Shown here piece after piece: positions 10,049-19,285 of a DNA stretch of 64,000 nucleotides (the first letter of the stretch is position 1; each line of letters begins with the position of its first letter). Made by a program: the position numbers and the translations under genes. Below the pieces are notes generated by a model. That model did not search any database and was not told where the DNA came from. It saw only the letters and a list, made by a program, of their open reading frames with translations. This stretch comes from an uncultured Chitinophagaceae bacterium (GTDB lineage Bacteria > Bacteroidota > Bacteroidia > Chitinophagales > Chitinophagaceae): positions 1 through 64,000 of the forward strand of contig CALMYJ010000008.1 of the NCBI GenBank assembly GCA_937873715.1. Reading direction: 5' to 3'.

Positions 10049-11485
10049 TTAAGAACGTCGTTGTTTCAAATCGTTTTCAATTTGTGTTTCCATTTTCTTA
10101 TTGATCTCATAAAAGAACAACAATGCAGCGCCAATTAAAAAGGGAATTGATGGAAATACACTTACTAATAATTTGGTGCCTTCAATGGCCGTTGCAGTCT
10201 GTGCTGTTTCACTATTCGCTGCATAGTCAAACAATCCTAATATCCATGTCAAGAGTGCATTCCCTACGCTTAATCCTGTTTTCAAACCAACCATCATCGC
10301 AGAGAAAATGATGGCCGTTGCACGACGGTTGTTCTTCCATTCGCTGTAATCAGCTACATCTGCAATCATGGCCCACAGTAAGGGAATGGTGATGCCGTAG
10401 AAAAAACCATGCAGAATCTGTGAAGCAAACATCAATTCAACAGAGGTAGATGAGAAGAAATAAAATAAAAAGATAAACAGGGTTGAAATAACCAGGGCTA
10501 CTCCAAATACATCCCGTTTTCCATATTTATCGGCCAGACGTTTTGAAAATCCAATCCCTACAATCATGAAAATAATACCACCTGCATTGAACAAACCAAA
10601 ACCGGCCGATACAGGATCTTCTCCAAAAAAGTTGATGCCGATATTTGAGAATCCATTTAAGATGGGTGTGATAAATTCAGTTAACCGCTCTTTGTCAACG
10701 TAGTTTTTAAAATAGTACACATACGAACCACCTTTCATCGCCAGCGTAATAAACACGAGGATGGTCAACACCAACATAATGACCCAGGGTCTATTTTTAA
10801 ACAAGTCTGCCAGATCTTCTTTCAAACTTGATTTTTGTTCCGGCTTTGGAACGATGCGTTCTTTAGTAGTGAAAAAAGTAATCAGCAACATAGCTGTGCC
10901 AATAATCGCCAGCCAGGTCATTACTTTTTCAATACCCACTGCTTTATTACCACCGCCTGCTGCTTCAATAATGGGCAGCATAAATACCTGTACAAAAAAC
11001 TGGGCAAACATTACGGCGACAAATCGATAAGCAGACAGGCTGTTGCGTTCTTTCATATCACCGGTAATTACGCCACTCAATGCAGCATAAGGAAGATTAT
11101 TGGCCGCATACAATAAAAGCAGCAACGTATATGTAGCCACCGCATAGATCACTTTTCCTTTATACGCAAAATCAGGAGTGCTGAAGGCAAGTAATGCAAT
11201 TACACCAAGCGGTACTGCAGTAAATAAAATCCACGGACGAAACTTACCCCAACGGGAAACAGTTCTGTCGGCAATAGCGCCAACAATAGGATTAAAAGCA
11301 AAGGCAGCAACAAGGCCAACGGTTAACATCAATGCAGACGCATGATTGGTATCGAGGCCATAAATGTCTGTGTAAAAATAAGCCAGGTAGGTCATTAAGG
11401 TTTGAAATACCAGGTTGGCGGCAAGGTCGCCAAGGCTATAACCGATTTTTTCTTTTACCGATAATTTTTGAGAGCCTGCAATCAT
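10049..11485 (-). CDS. GPH-family (MFS) oligosaccharide:cation symporter
   Basis: This inner-membrane protein of 478 aa has about 12 hydrophobic segments and the glycoside-pentoside-hexuronide family start (VKEKIGYSLGDLAANLVFQ). A cytoplasmic D-R-T-x-x-R-W-G-K-F-R-P motif at about residues 72-83 is typical of XynP/XylP/UidB relatives. It likely brings xylo-oligosaccharides or aldouronic acids from the periplasm into the cytoplasm with H+ or Na+. It sits between the GH10 xylanase gene and the cytoplasmic GH43 gene with spacings of 21 and 37 bp, so it is clearly part of the operon. Glucuronide transport is an alternative, since two alpha-glucuronidases are encoded upstream. Confidence 0.9.
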   Translation of the reverse strand: MIAGSQKLSVKEKIGYSLGDLAANLVFQTLMTYLAYFYTDIYGLDTNHASALMLTVGLVAAFAFNPIVGAIADRTVSRWGKFRPWILFTAVPLGVIALLAFSTPDFAYKGKVIYAVATYTLLLLLYAANNLPYAALSGVITGDMKERNSLSAYRFVAVMFAQFFVQVFMLPIIEAAGGGNKAVGIEKVMTWLAIIGTAMLLITFFTTKERIVPKPEQKSSLKEDLADLFKNRPWVIMLVLTILVFITLAMKGGSYVYYFKNYVDKERLTEFITPILNGFSNIGINFFGEDPVSAGFGLFNAGGIIFMIVGIGFSKRLADKYGKRDVFGVALVISTLFIFLFYFFSSTSVELMFASQILHGFFYGITIPLLWAMIADVADYSEWKNNRRATAIIFSAMMVGLKTGLSVGNALLTWILGLFDYAANSETAQTATAIEGTKLLVSVFPSIPFLIGAALLFFYEINKKMETQIENDLKQRRS

Positions 11486-11506
11486 TGTAGATATTTTAGC
11501 GTGTTT

Positions 11507-12625
11507 TTATTTTTTTAATGCAATAACTGCATCAAATGCAGGCTTGGGTTTATAGTTGCGGTCAAACAAGAGGGGATAGTTTGTTCTGCCCGGAATGGGC
11601 CACCCGTTTAACCAGGATTGCCCATCACTAACTCCCCAGAAAGTAACCCGGCTTATTTTGTCTTTGTGTTTTAGAAATAACTTAAACAGTTGTACGTAAG
11701 CGTTAGTGAGTTTCAGTTGCTCTGAATCGGGGAGGCCATTTGGATAAGGGTTCATTAATGCGGAATAGGTGGCCGTCATATTCACATCGGCAGCATCACT
11801 ATCCCAGGGGTTGGGCAGCACTGTAAGGTCAAGTTCGGTAAACATTACTTTAATGCCGAGACTGGCATATTCTATAATACTTTCCTCAATTTCTTTTAAA
11901 GGTACTTTACCTGATCTCCAGTGGCCCTGTATACCCACACCGTCAATACGTACACCTGCTGCCTGTATTTTTTTAATCAGTTCGATAGCACCTGCTCTTT
12001 TTTTAGGCTGCTCGATATTGTAATCATTATAGTAAAGTTCTGAGTTGGGCGTGGCCGCCTGTGCCAGCCTGAAAGCTTCAGTTACATAATCGGGTCCCAG
12101 TTTATCCAGGAAAATTGATTTACGCATGCTGCCATCTTCTTCCAAAGCTTCATTTACTACATCCCAGGAGGCTACTTTACCATCATAACGGCCTGCAACG
12201 GTATTGATATGATTGGTAAAAAACTGTTTTAAAGAATCTGCATTATTCATGCTGCGTACATAGCCCGGTAGCTGACTGTGCCATATTAGTGTATGACCGG
12301 TAACATGCATCTTGTATTTTGCACCATAAGCAACAATTTTATCGGCAAGCGTAAAATTGTAAGTGTCCCAGCCCGGGTGAATGATTTCTGCTTTCATGAT
12401 ATTTTCGGGGGTAACCGCATTAAACTGTTTTGGTATCAGCACAGCAGCATCAGGTATCCTTTCTTCTATTTGTTCGGTATTTAGTGCTGTGCCAACAAGG
12501 AAATCGCTTTCAAAGGCTTCTCTTAATGATGCTGGTGCAGGTGTTGTTTTTTGTGCCGTACTGCAGGCCGAAAAAAATAGTGTGCCGGTAAACGCTATTG
12601 CTGTAATAAATGAGTGTGTTGTCAT
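11507..12625 (-). CDS. GH10 endo-1,4-beta-xylanase, lipoprotein
   Basis: This endo-xylanase cuts the beta-1,4-xylan backbone. The N-terminus carries a lipoprotein signal with lipobox FSAC (Cys near residue 21), so the enzyme is probably membrane anchored, possibly at the outer membrane. GH10 motifs are complete: FNAVTPENIMK, HTLIWHSQ, the acid/base glutamate in WDVVNEA (about 158) and the nucleophile glutamate in MFTELDL (about 263). There is no carbohydrate-binding module. It is the only endo-acting xylanase in the window and therefore the entry enzyme of the xylan system. It follows the GH115 gene by 26 bp. Confidence 0.95.
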   Translation of the reverse strand: MTTHSFITAIAFTGTLFFSACSTAQKTTPAPASLREAFESDFLVGTALNTEQIEERIPDAAVLIPKQFNAVTPENIMKAEIIHPGWDTYNFTLADKIVAYGAKYKMHVTGHTLIWHSQLPGYVRSMNNADSLKQFFTNHINTVAGRYDGKVASWDVVNEALEEDGSMRKSIFLDKLGPDYVTEAFRLAQAATPNSELYYNDYNIEQPKKRAGAIELIKKIQAAGVRIDGVGIQGHWRSGKVPLKEIEESIIEYASLGIKVMFTELDLTVLPNPWDSDAADVNMTATYSALMNPYPNGLPDSEQLKLTNAYVQLFKLFLKHKDKISRVTFWGVSDGQSWLNGWPIPGRTNYPLLFDRNYKPKPAFDAVIALKK

Positions 12626-12651
12626 ATCTTAAATATTTAAGTGTGTTGTTG

Positions 12652-15186
12652 TTATTGATGCCTGGTTTCGGGTGGGCCGAGATAACTGGGTTGCAGGTTG
12701 CCAAAGTCCAGCACAATTTTTTGTAATACCACGCAGGGGTTTACCATCCAGTATTTGAGGGTGTGTTTGCCGGGATAAAGGATACTGTGCCTGCTTGTTT
12801 TGATGATAATATGTTCAGCTACCCATTTGTTCCAAACGCCGGAGATGCTGTTTTTATCTTCTTTATTGATACTGATGATTTGGGGTGTTTCGTCATCTAT
12901 TGAAACGGCATATTGCAGGCCTTCATCAGTGTTGTGGATATTGAGGGTAGGAGAGAAGTAGGCCTGCAGCGTAAATGCTCCCTGGCTGAAAGTATAAAAT
13001 TCATACGCCAGGTGTGGGCTGGTATTACCAGGGTGTTGTACCGGTGCAGTAACCGGAAAAGCTGTAATGGCAGCACCTGTTCTGCCATGGTCTGGTAAAA
13101 TCGTCCATTGTATCCTGTTAGTATTGTTAGCTTTTGTAAAATGGCTGGCTTCTATCGAAACACCTTTTTCTTCGTCCTCATAAAATACATGGCCTGTTAT
13201 ACCTGCCGGTATTTTTGCAGTTTGTATATCAGCAAGCGGCATAGCAGCTTTAGGTATAGCCTCATCAGCGGGCAGGTATTTTACTTCGGGCATTTTTTGC
13301 ACCTGTGGCTGCTGCCAGTACGTGTAGCCAATATGAGTCTGGCTCATCATGTGGTTCCATTTGCCATTATTTAAGTTGTGGTATTCAAGCGTAATAAGTG
13401 AGTCTTTTTCGTAAAGCTGTTTTACTTTATCTGCATATGTATTGGCTTCTGCCTGCTTGTTACGATATGCCTGTTTGTTCAGGGCTACATGGTAATACAT
13501 GTCGTAAAGATTGGCACAGGCTTTTACGGGGTGCAGCACCAGTTGGTAAAAAGCATCCTGGTAGCTGGCAGGTAAAGCGGTGTTAATTTGTTCCGCTTTT
13601 TTTACAATTTCCTTATAGCTGTTTACAACAGTTGGCCACTCATTGTAATTAAAGCTGTAGGTATTTTCATCCAGCAGTTCAGGTTTCCTACGTCCGTTGT
13701 ATTTGCTATACCGGCTAATGATTTCGGCTATTGCTGCGGCATAAGTATTGCCAAATTGTGCAGCACACCATTGTGTTGTGTATTGCTGTAAATCAGCAGG
13801 GCCAATCTTTTCCGGGTTCCAGGCATAGTCTAAAAAGAAGGAGATAGGAAATTCCATTGGTTTGATGTCGCCTACATTTACAATCCAGATATCTTTTACA
13901 TGGTGCTGGTAGGCCAAATGCATCTGCTCCCAAATTCGGGGCAGCGGATTTGTATTCACCCATTTGTAATTGCGTGGGCCACCTACATAATCGAAATGAT
14001 AATAAATGCCGTAGCCGCCTTTTCTTTTTGGGGCTGTTGGTTCCGGCAACCTTCGAATATTGCCCCAGTTATCATCGCATAACAATAAAGTAACGTCATC
14101 GGGTACACGCATGCCTTTGTCATAATACTCCTGCACTTCTTTATAAAGTGCCCATAGTTGTGGTGTTTGTTCGGCAGGTTTTCCGGTTACACCGGCAATA
14201 ATTTTACGCTGATCTTTTACTATGCGTTCCAGTAATGTTGTTGCGGTTTCACGGCTCATGGGTTCATCGCCATCCCCCCGCATACCTAGTGTTACAATTT
14301 TTTCGTTGGTTGCTCTTTGCATACCGGTTTTCCAAAATTCTTTTAAACCTGCTTCAGTGCTGTCGTAATTCCATTTTTGGCCTTTGCCATATCTGCGCCA
14401 CTCAACGTGTGCCCTCATTAAAGGTTCGTGGTGACTGGTGCCAATTACAATACCATAGTCGTCTGCCGCCTTTATATTTAAGCTGTCATCATCATAAAAT
14501 GCATTGCCCCACATGGCCGGCCATATATAATTGGCACGCAGGCGAAGCATCAGTTCAAAAACTTTTTCATAGAATACATGGTTAAAGCCGCCAAATTTTT
14601 CTTTACTCCAATTGCTTAATGCAGGGGCTTCATCATTGATGAAAATGCCCCTGTATTTTACTTTTGGGGCATCAGTGATTGTGATTTTCGGATTTACAAA
14701 AATTGCAGCAGTTTTCTTTACTGGCACATCGGCCCACCAGTACCATGGAGAAATACCTATTTGTTTTGATAATTCAAATACACCAAATGCAGTGCCTCTC
14801 CTGTCGCTGCCGGCAATTACAAGGTTGTTATGAATTGTTTGTATGGTATAGCCTTCCCACAGGTTTTGTATACGGCTGCTAACTGTTTTATTTATAACTG
14901 CATTAGCCCGTATGAAAGATGATTGACTTATTGTGCCAATGATGATATTGTGTGCTGTGTTGGGGGGCAAAGTATTTAGAATGGGAATTTTTTTTCCGCT
15001 TGCGGCTTCAATATCCTGTTGTAAAAATTGAGCCGCTTTTTGAACAAGTGTACAGTCATTTGAATCAACAATGATGCTTGCTTTTGTTAAATCAAAACCG
15101 GTGTTGGTACCAGAAATTAACTGTGCCTTACTTTTTGCAAAAGCTACTGCAAGCAATATTATCAGCAGGCCTCTTTTTTTTTTCAT
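12652..15186 (-). CDS. GH115 xylan alpha-1,2-glucuronidase
   Basis: The 844-residue protein has a signal peptide (MKKKRGLLIILL through SKAQ) and the GH115 course: an N-terminal alpha/beta domain with IVGT-like (IIIGT) and DRRGTAFGVFELS segments, then a TIM barrel containing KYRGIFINDEAP and MRANYIWPAMW-like (LRANYIWPAMWGNAF) stretches, a helical region, and a C-terminal beta-sandwich. GH115 enzymes remove (4-O-methyl)glucuronic acid from internal xylose residues of polymeric xylan, complementing GH67, which needs a terminal decorated xylose. Its length matches characterised Bacteroidota members. It lies between the SDR and GH10 genes with 30 and 26 bp gaps. Confidence 0.93.
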   Translation of the reverse strand: MKKKRGLLIILLAVAFAKSKAQLISGTNTGFDLTKASIIVDSNDCTLVQKAAQFLQQDIEAASGKKIPILNTLPPNTAHNIIIGTISQSSFIRANAVINKTVSSRIQNLWEGYTIQTIHNNLVIAGSDRRGTAFGVFELSKQIGISPWYWWADVPVKKTAAIFVNPKITITDAPKVKYRGIFINDEAPALSNWSKEKFGGFNHVFYEKVFELMLRLRANYIWPAMWGNAFYDDDSLNIKAADDYGIVIGTSHHEPLMRAHVEWRRYGKGQKWNYDSTEAGLKEFWKTGMQRATNEKIVTLGMRGDGDEPMSRETATTLLERIVKDQRKIIAGVTGKPAEQTPQLWALYKEVQEYYDKGMRVPDDVTLLLCDDNWGNIRRLPEPTAPKRKGGYGIYYHFDYVGGPRNYKWVNTNPLPRIWEQMHLAYQHHVKDIWIVNVGDIKPMEFPISFFLDYAWNPEKIGPADLQQYTTQWCAAQFGNTYAAAIAEIISRYSKYNGRRKPELLDENTYSFNYNEWPTVVNSYKEIVKKAEQINTALPASYQDAFYQLVLHPVKACANLYDMYYHVALNKQAYRNKQAEANTYADKVKQLYEKDSLITLEYHNLNNGKWNHMMSQTHIGYTYWQQPQVQKMPEVKYLPADEAIPKAAMPLADIQTAKIPAGITGHVFYEDEEKGVSIEASHFTKANNTNRIQWTILPDHGRTGAAITAFPVTAPVQHPGNTSPHLAYEFYTFSQGAFTLQAYFSPTLNIHNTDEGLQYAVSIDDETPQIISINKEDKNSISGVWNKWVAEHIIIKTSRHSILYPGKHTLKYWMVNPCVVLQKIVLDFGNLQPSYLGPPETRHQ

Positions 15187-15216
15187 ACATACAATATTTG
15201 AAGATGGCTGGTGTTT

Positions 15217-15960
15217 TTAAAAGCCAATGCTATTACCGCCATCAACGGGCAGTACAATACCGGTTATATATTTAGCAGCATCGCTTGCCAGGTACAGTGC
15301 AGCATGGCCAATATCTTCGGGCTGCCCCATAATGCCCATTGGGGTTCTGCCAAAAACTTTGGCTTTTCTTGCCGGATCGCTGTTGAGTGCTTTATCTGTC
15401 ATTTCGGAATATATAAAGCCCGGGGCAATGGCATTGATGCGAATGCCGTGCGGCGATAGTTCTACAGCCATAGCCCTTGTTATACCATCAATCGCTGTTT
15501 TGCTGGCACTGTAGGCAATCACTTTTGGAAGGCCATACTGGGCAGCCATTGAGCTGATGTTGATTATACAGCCAGATTTTTTTGTAAGCATATGCTTTAC
15601 CACTTCCCGGCTCATGGCAAATACAGCATTTACATTAATGGTCATTACTTCCTGGAATTCTTCGTCGGTAACTGCTGTAAAATCTTTTTTCATATTGATG
15701 CCGGCATTGTTTACCAGTATATCAATTTGTCCAAACTGTGCCAGTACTGTTTCTACAAATACGGGTATACTTTTAAGGTTGCTTATATCGCAGGGTAGTG
15801 CAACACACAAATCACCTAACTGGTTTTTGGCAGCATTTAGCTTATCCATATTGCGGCCTGCAATAATTGTAGTGATATTGTTTTCAACAAATTTTTGTGC
15901 AATTGCAAAACCTAACCCCGAGCCGCCACCGGTAACGATGGCTATTTTTTTTGTACGCAT
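15217..15960 (-). CDS. SDR-family oxidoreductase, candidate fructuronate reductase
   Basis: A classical short-chain dehydrogenase of 247 aa: nucleotide-binding TGGGSGLG at residues 10-17, NNAG near 87, catalytic Ser in NISSM and Y-S-A-S-K near 152-156, and a C-terminal LPVDGG. The AGRN segment after beta-2 suggests NADP(H) use. Within an operon that releases glucuronic acid, and with uxuA encoded on the other side of the regulators, it may do the reduction of fructuronate to mannonate (the step of UxuB), for which no long-chain mannitol-type dehydrogenase is present. Gluconate 5-dehydrogenase and acyl-carrier reductase are look-alikes, so the substrate is an inference. The fold call is certain. 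Confidence 0.85.
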   Translation of the reverse strand: MRTKKIAIVTGGGSGLGFAIAQKFVENNITTIIAGRNMDKLNAAKNQLGDLCVALPCDISNLKSIPVFVETVLAQFGQIDILVNNAGINMKKDFTAVTDEEFQEVMTINVNAVFAMSREVVKHMLTKKSGCIINISSMAAQYGLPKVIAYSASKTAIDGITRAMAVELSPHGIRINAIAPGFIYSEMTDKALNSDPARKAKVFGRTPMGIMGQPEDIGHAALYLASDAAKYITGIVLPVDGGNSIGF

Positions 15961-16042
15961 GATTTATTTTTTTGTGGCCAGTTGTCCTTACAGTTTTTAG
16001 CATGACTTATAGAATGAGCAATGGCTTGTATTTGTACTATAC

Positions 16043-16050
16043 CAAAAGTA
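16043..16050 (-). promoter_or_regulatory. Possible internal promoter -7 box (TACTTTTG)
   Basis: On the minus strand the sequence reads TACTTTTG, an exact match to the Bacteroidota -7 consensus TAnnTTTG. It lies about 80 bp upstream of the SDR start in the 103-bp gap after the GH67 gene, the largest gap between GH67 and the GH3 gene. No good -33 TTTG is found 19-21 bp upstream. It could give extra transcription of the downstream operon genes. Weak evidence. Confidence 0.3.
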
Positions 16051-16063
16051 TACTTACATCAGC

Positions 16064-18214
16064 TTAGTTTCCCGGTGCAAACGGGAAATGCAGGCTTTTA
16101 TAATAATCCAGTGTTTTATCAGGCTGCTCATATTTATCCGGTATTGGCATTTTGCTGAACGTTTGAAAATACAGCAGGCAGGCATTACGCCACCACACCG
16201 CTTCGTTGTATTGTATGTCCAGTAATTGTTTTACCTGTTCATATCTTTCTCTGTCTACCATTGTTTTTACTGCGGCCCAATCTTGCTGCATTTTTTTTAC
16301 TGCAGCAGCACCAGCATAATATTTATGGCAAAGCTCTTCCCACAATGTTCTGCCGCTTTTCATGGTATAGTTCCAGGGCAGGTGGTGAAACCAAAGCAGG
16401 TATGTATCGCTGCAGGTAGAAGCTTTATGCCACTGCTTTTGTGCCTCGGGAAAATATTGTGCTAATGCGTTGCTCCCTGTTTCGGTACGGTTAAAACCGA
16501 TGCCGTTGCTATCTGCTTTGTGATAGTATACCGGGTTCCATTCGGGCCTGCTTAAATTACTCACCCAGGGTGCCGGGCCGTAGTGGTGGCCGGTACCCAT
16601 TATATGATGAAGCCCGAGTGGGTTCATATAATTTACCATTGTTTCCCTTGAGGCGAGCATCATTTTTTTTACTGGGGTAATAAACTGTTCGTTATTGCCA
16701 AATGTTAAGCGCAACCACTCGTCGGCAATAGTTTCACTGCTCATTGTGTAATTCCAGCAAAGCCTGCCATAGGCGTACCAGTTAGCCTGTGCAAAAGGAT
16801 GGCCACACCAGTTGATATCATTGCCAATATTGGCTACTCCAGCCATGCCATTTAATTGATGTTTATCCATACTTCCGTCAATCACTTTTGCTACAATGCT
16901 GCCGTTTCCTTTACAGTAAGTGTCACTATCCAATACTTCTTTGTACATGGGCACCAGGTATACCAACGATGTTCCCTGGCCGGTATATTCCTGTGTAAGC
17001 TGCAGTTCCATCATCAATGGTGTTTTAGGCATGGCACCAAACAGGGGATGAAATGGTTCCCGGGGCATAAAATCGATGGCGCCGTTTTTTACCTGTACCA
17101 TTACATTTTTTCTAAAGGTTCCGTCTAAGGGCACAAAATCATCGTAGGCCTGTTTATGCCTGTCCACAGGATTTTCAGCAGCATATACAAATGCCCGCCA
17201 GATAACAATTCCCTTGTGTGGGGCCAGGGCGTCGGCCAGCATATTGGCGCCATCAGCATGGGTTCGCTTGTAATCCTGCGGGCCCGGTTGTCCCTCACTG
17301 TTAGCTTTAACTAAAAATCCGCCAAAGTCGGGCACAAGGCTATAAATTTCATCGGCTTTTTTTTGCCACCACTGTTGTACTTTATCATTAAGTGGATCTG
17401 CTGTTTGCAGGCCGCCTATTTCAATTGGTGCACTAAACCTGGCCGTGAGGTATACTTTTATACCGTAGGGTCTAAAAACATCTGCAAGAGCTTTTACCTT
17501 TTGTAAATAGGGTTTTGTAAGTACGGTGGCATTGGCATTTACATTGGTAAGTACTGTGCCGTTAATGCCAATAGAAGCATTTGCCCTGGCATAATCAATA
17601 TAGCGTTGATCGATATAACCCGGCAGTGTATGCCAGTTCCAAATGGAGTAACCTGCGTAGCCTCTCTCAACATACCTGTTCAGGTTGTCCCAGTGGTTGA
17701 GCAGGCGTAGTTTTAATTTTGGGGTAGAGGTAATATGCAGTTTGCTGATATTTTGTTGTGTTTGCATTAAATGCAGCAGGTGAAAAACACCATAAAGTAA
17801 GCCGGTATCGGTTTTTGCAGATATAATAGTTTGAGTTTTTGATCCTGTGGTGGTGCTAATAATTAGGAATCCTTCTTCATCAATTTTTTTCAACTCATCT
17901 GTAATGATATTACCAGGTTGGGTTAAATATATCTCTTTGGCAACAACGATTGCCCCGGGTAAATTGCTTTTGGCAAATAACGGTTCCTGGCCAAGCATGC
18001 GTTTTGAGGCATTTGTTAATTCGTTTTTTATTATTTGTATGGTGGCCGAATTACCCTTCAGGTTTACATGCTTTAAAAAAGAGCGGTATTGCTGCAGTAG
18101 GGTTTTGTTTTGAACAGGTGCATACCTCAACCAGAGTTCATAGCCATTTTCAGCGTGTGCCGCTGCAGTAATCAACAGGAGTATTATGGTAAGCTTTTTT
18201 TTCACCCTGATCAC
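16064..18214 (-). CDS. GH67 alpha-glucuronidase
   Basis: This enzyme releases (4-O-methyl)glucuronic acid from the non-reducing-end xylose of aldouronic acids. After a signal peptide (IRVKKKLTIILLL to AHAE) comes the GH67 N-terminal domain (YELWLRYAPV), a barrel with RLLNHWDNLNR and the FLVKANSEGQPGPQ region (Glu near residue 307), and WQSTSW-like C-terminal motifs such as HHYGPAPW. The length of 716 aa is typical. The start codon appears to be GTG, overlapping the stop of the upstream lacI gene in the string TAGTG, which suggests translational coupling; a second in-frame GTG lies three codons later. GH67 is commonly intracellular or periplasmic; the signal here argues for periplasm. Confidence 0.94.
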   Translation of the reverse strand: MIRVKKKLTIILLLITAAAHAENGYELWLRYAPVQNKTLLQQYRSFLKHVNLKGNSATIQIIKNELTNASKRMLGQEPLFAKSNLPGAIVVAKEIYLTQPGNIITDELKKIDEEGFLIISTTTGSKTQTIISAKTDTGLLYGVFHLLHLMQTQQNISKLHITSTPKLKLRLLNHWDNLNRYVERGYAGYSIWNWHTLPGYIDQRYIDYARANASIGINGTVLTNVNANATVLTKPYLQKVKALADVFRPYGIKVYLTARFSAPIEIGGLQTADPLNDKVQQWWQKKADEIYSLVPDFGGFLVKANSEGQPGPQDYKRTHADGANMLADALAPHKGIVIWRAFVYAAENPVDRHKQAYDDFVPLDGTFRKNVMVQVKNGAIDFMPREPFHPLFGAMPKTPLMMELQLTQEYTGQGTSLVYLVPMYKEVLDSDTYCKGNGSIVAKVIDGSMDKHQLNGMAGVANIGNDINWCGHPFAQANWYAYGRLCWNYTMSSETIADEWLRLTFGNNEQFITPVKKMMLASRETMVNYMNPLGLHHIMGTGHHYGPAPWVSNLSRPEWNPVYYHKADSNGIGFNRTETGSNALAQYFPEAQKQWHKASTCSDTYLLWFHHLPWNYTMKSGRTLWEELCHKYYAGAAAVKKMQQDWAAVKTMVDRERYEQVKQLLDIQYNEAVWWRNACLLYFQTFSKMPIPDKYEQPDKTLDYYKSLHFPFAPGN

Positions 18215-19245
18215 TAGTTTTTATTTTTTAAGGATGAACCCCTGATGATAAGTTCTGAGCGTACCACCACAGTATTGGTAAGCTTAATATTTGATAAGCC
18301 CTGTAAGTGGCTAATCAGGTTCCTGGCTGCAATTTCTCCCATATCGATACCCGGATAATCGATAGTGGTAAGCTGGGGGTCAACGATTTTGCTGATAGCG
18401 TCATTGTTAAATCCAACGATGGCTATGTCTTCGGGTACTTTTATACCATTGCGCTTCAGTTCCTGCATACATACGGCGGCAATAAAGTCGTTTGTAACAA
18501 ACATGGCATCGGGTAGTGGTTTCATTTTTAAAATGGTGTGTGCTGCTTCAATAGCATGCTGTTCGCTAAGGTCATCTATCAGTACATATTCTTTGTGATA
18601 GTTTATGCCGGCATCAAAGAGGGCATCCGAGTATCCCCGGTGCCTTTCGGCATATACGTTTCTTTTAAGACTGGATGTGAGTAATACAATCCTTTTACAC
18701 CCCTGTTCAATTAAATGCTGGGTAGCTACGTAACCACATTTGTAGTTGTCGATAATTACTTTTGTACTTTCTCCTTTTTCTTCTACACGGTCAAAGAAAA
18801 TAACAGGGATGTTTTTGTCTTCAAAAGGTTTGAAATGATCGAGATTTTTTGTTTCAAAGGCCAGGGAGGCAATTAGCCCGTCTACTCTTTTATGAAACAG
18901 GTTCATGGCGTTGGCAATTTCTTTTTTTGAACTTTCTGAAGAGTGGGCAATAATAATATCGTACCCTGCCTGGGTAGTTACTTTTTCTATACCGGCTAAT
19001 ACTGAAGTAATAAAGTTACTGTTCAATTCATGCACAATTACGCCGATGGTATTGGTTTTTTGTTTACGCAGGTTACTGGCAAAATTATTATGGCGGTACC
19101 CCAGTTCTTTAGCGACTTCCTGTATTCGTTTACGGGTGTTTTTATTTATAGACGGGTGATCTTTTAATGCCCTGCTCACTGTTGCCGACGAAATGTCGAG
19201 TTTTAGGGCAATGTCGTAGATGGTTATGTCTTTTTTTAATTTCAT
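18214..19245 (-). CDS. LacI-family transcriptional regulator (proximal copy)
   Basis: This repressor has 343 aa, an N-terminal helix-turn-helix (ITIYDIALKLDISSATVSRALKD split over residues 7-29, with the hinge KTNTIGVIVHELN after) and a periplasmic-binding-protein-like sensor domain. It is closely related to the gene just upstream, sharing long identical stretches such as FASNLR/FASSLR, KRVDGL, VIFFDRV and RNVYAERHRGY, so the two are tandem duplicates. A LacI-type palindrome lies only 2 bp before its start codon. Its stop overlaps the GH67 start, tying the regulator to the xylan enzymes. A cytoplasmic oligosaccharide or uronate is the likely effector, but which one cannot be seen. Confidence 0.92.
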   Translation of the reverse strand: MKLKKDITIYDIALKLDISSATVSRALKDHPSINKNTRKRIQEVAKELGYRHNNFASNLRKQKTNTIGVIVHELNSNFITSVLAGIEKVTTQAGYDIIIAHSSESSKKEIANAMNLFHKRVDGLIASLAFETKNLDHFKPFEDKNIPVIFFDRVEEKGESTKVIIDNYKCGYVATQHLIEQGCKRIVLLTSSLKRNVYAERHRGYSDALFDAGINYHKEYVLIDDLSEQHAIEAAHTILKMKPLPDAMFVTNDFIAAVCMQELKRNGIKVPEDIAIVGFNNDAISKIVDPQLTTIDYPGIDMGEIAARNLISHLQGLSNIKLTNTVVVRSELIIRGSSLKNKN

Positions 19246-19247
19246 AA

Positions 19248-19261
19248 TGCAATCGGTTGCA
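19248..19261. promoter_or_regulatory. LacI-type operator upstream of proximal lacI
   Basis: The palindromic TGCAATCGGTTGCA sits 2 bp before the ATG of the proximal lacI gene. Its core is identical to the operator at 20373-20392. Palindromes with a central CG and TTGCAA-like arms are typical LacI-family targets. Binding here could block transcription through the downstream operon or translation-adjacent sequence, giving separate control of the second regulator and the GH genes. Confidence 0.65.
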
Positions 19262-19285
19262 CAAACGTCGCAAAAAAAATACTAT

